NCBI GenBank assembly: GCA_947573465.1 | Contig: CANPET010000118.1 | Coordinates: 1 to 5,888 of the forward strand | Source: an uncultured Eubacterium sp. | GTDB lineage: Bacteria > Bacillota > Clostridia > Lachnospirales > Lachnospiraceae | Length of the DNA: 5,888 nucleotides | Reading direction: 5' to 3' | Part shown: piece after piece, positions 5,793-5,888 of the stretch | Layout: each line of letters starts with the position of its first letter | How positions within the stretch are numbered: position 1 is the stretch's first letter | Position numbers and translations under genes: made by a program | The notes under the pieces: generated by a model | Told to the model about the DNA's origin: nothing | What the model saw: only the letters and a program-made list of their open reading frames with translations | Databases searched by the model: none

Positions 5793-5888
5793 ATGAAGAG
5801 GCATTTTTCAACAATTATTTTTCTTATAATATTTTTAACTGGGGTGTCTCTGCTTTTATATCCTACAGTAAGCGATTGGTATAATTCA
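5793..5888 (+). CDS. Class C pilin sortase, N-terminal fragment (3' end outside window)
   Basis: Thirty-two codons are visible before the window ends. A basic start (MKRH) leads into a hydrophobic segment (IIFLIIFLTGVSLLL) and then YPTVSDWYNS. The pattern of an N-terminal membrane helix followed by LLLYPxVSDxxN is the hallmark start of class C (pilin-polymerising) sortases. The catalytic His, Cys and Arg and the lid lie beyond the window. By family, this enzyme sits in the membrane, cleaves LPXTG of pilins and joins them through a lysine of the next subunit. Its position directly after the backbone pilin fits that role. Confidence 0.87.
   Translation, partial: MKRHFSTIIFLIIFLTGVSLLLYPTVSDWYNS

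Overview
The window is a low-GC, AT-rich stretch from a Gram-positive bacterium. The content suggests a Clostridia-type Firmicute (Lachnospiraceae-like), but that is inferred from gene style only. It holds most of a sortase-assembled pilus operon, all on the + strand: signal peptidase I (3' end only), a large ancillary or tip pilin/adhesin, a major (backbone) pilin, and a class C pilin sortase (5' end only). This is the classic order in which a dedicated signal peptidase, two sortase substrates and the polymerising sortase are co-transcribed.

Layout: 1-156 is the C-terminal 51 codons of a type I signal peptidase. A 48-base gap with a ribosome binding site leads into the adhesin at 205. The adhesin has a signal peptide, an N-terminal beta domain, five repeated Ig-like units, a SpaA-type domain, a Cna_B domain with a large insertion, an LPETGG sorting signal, a membrane helix and a basic tail ending near 4089. 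The major pilin runs from 4163 to 5722, with a signal peptide, fimbrial N-terminal domain, isopeptide-forming D2 domain, C-terminal SpaA-like domain with an E-box, and a membrane anchor. A strong stem-loop (5730-5776) separates it from the class C sortase start at 5793.

The locus is not intact as sequenced. (1) The adhesin is split into two frames near 1300-1315. The repeat unit containing the break is about 35 residues shorter than its siblings, which suggests an out-of-frame deletion rather than one miscalled base. (2) The adhesin has no in-frame stop, so its frame runs through the intergenic region into the major pilin. One extra A in the AAAAA tract at 4082-4086 would restore a TAA at the expected place. 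(3) The major pilin has IHSTVC where the family has LPSTGG, a change that four single-base substitutions could produce. Together these suggest a pilus operon that is decaying, switched off or remodelled, or errors in the sequence. The long open frames elsewhere argue that any decay is recent.

No RNA gene, insertion sequence, CRISPR array or tRNA was seen. Apart from gaps of 48, about 73 and 70 bases, the window is coding.
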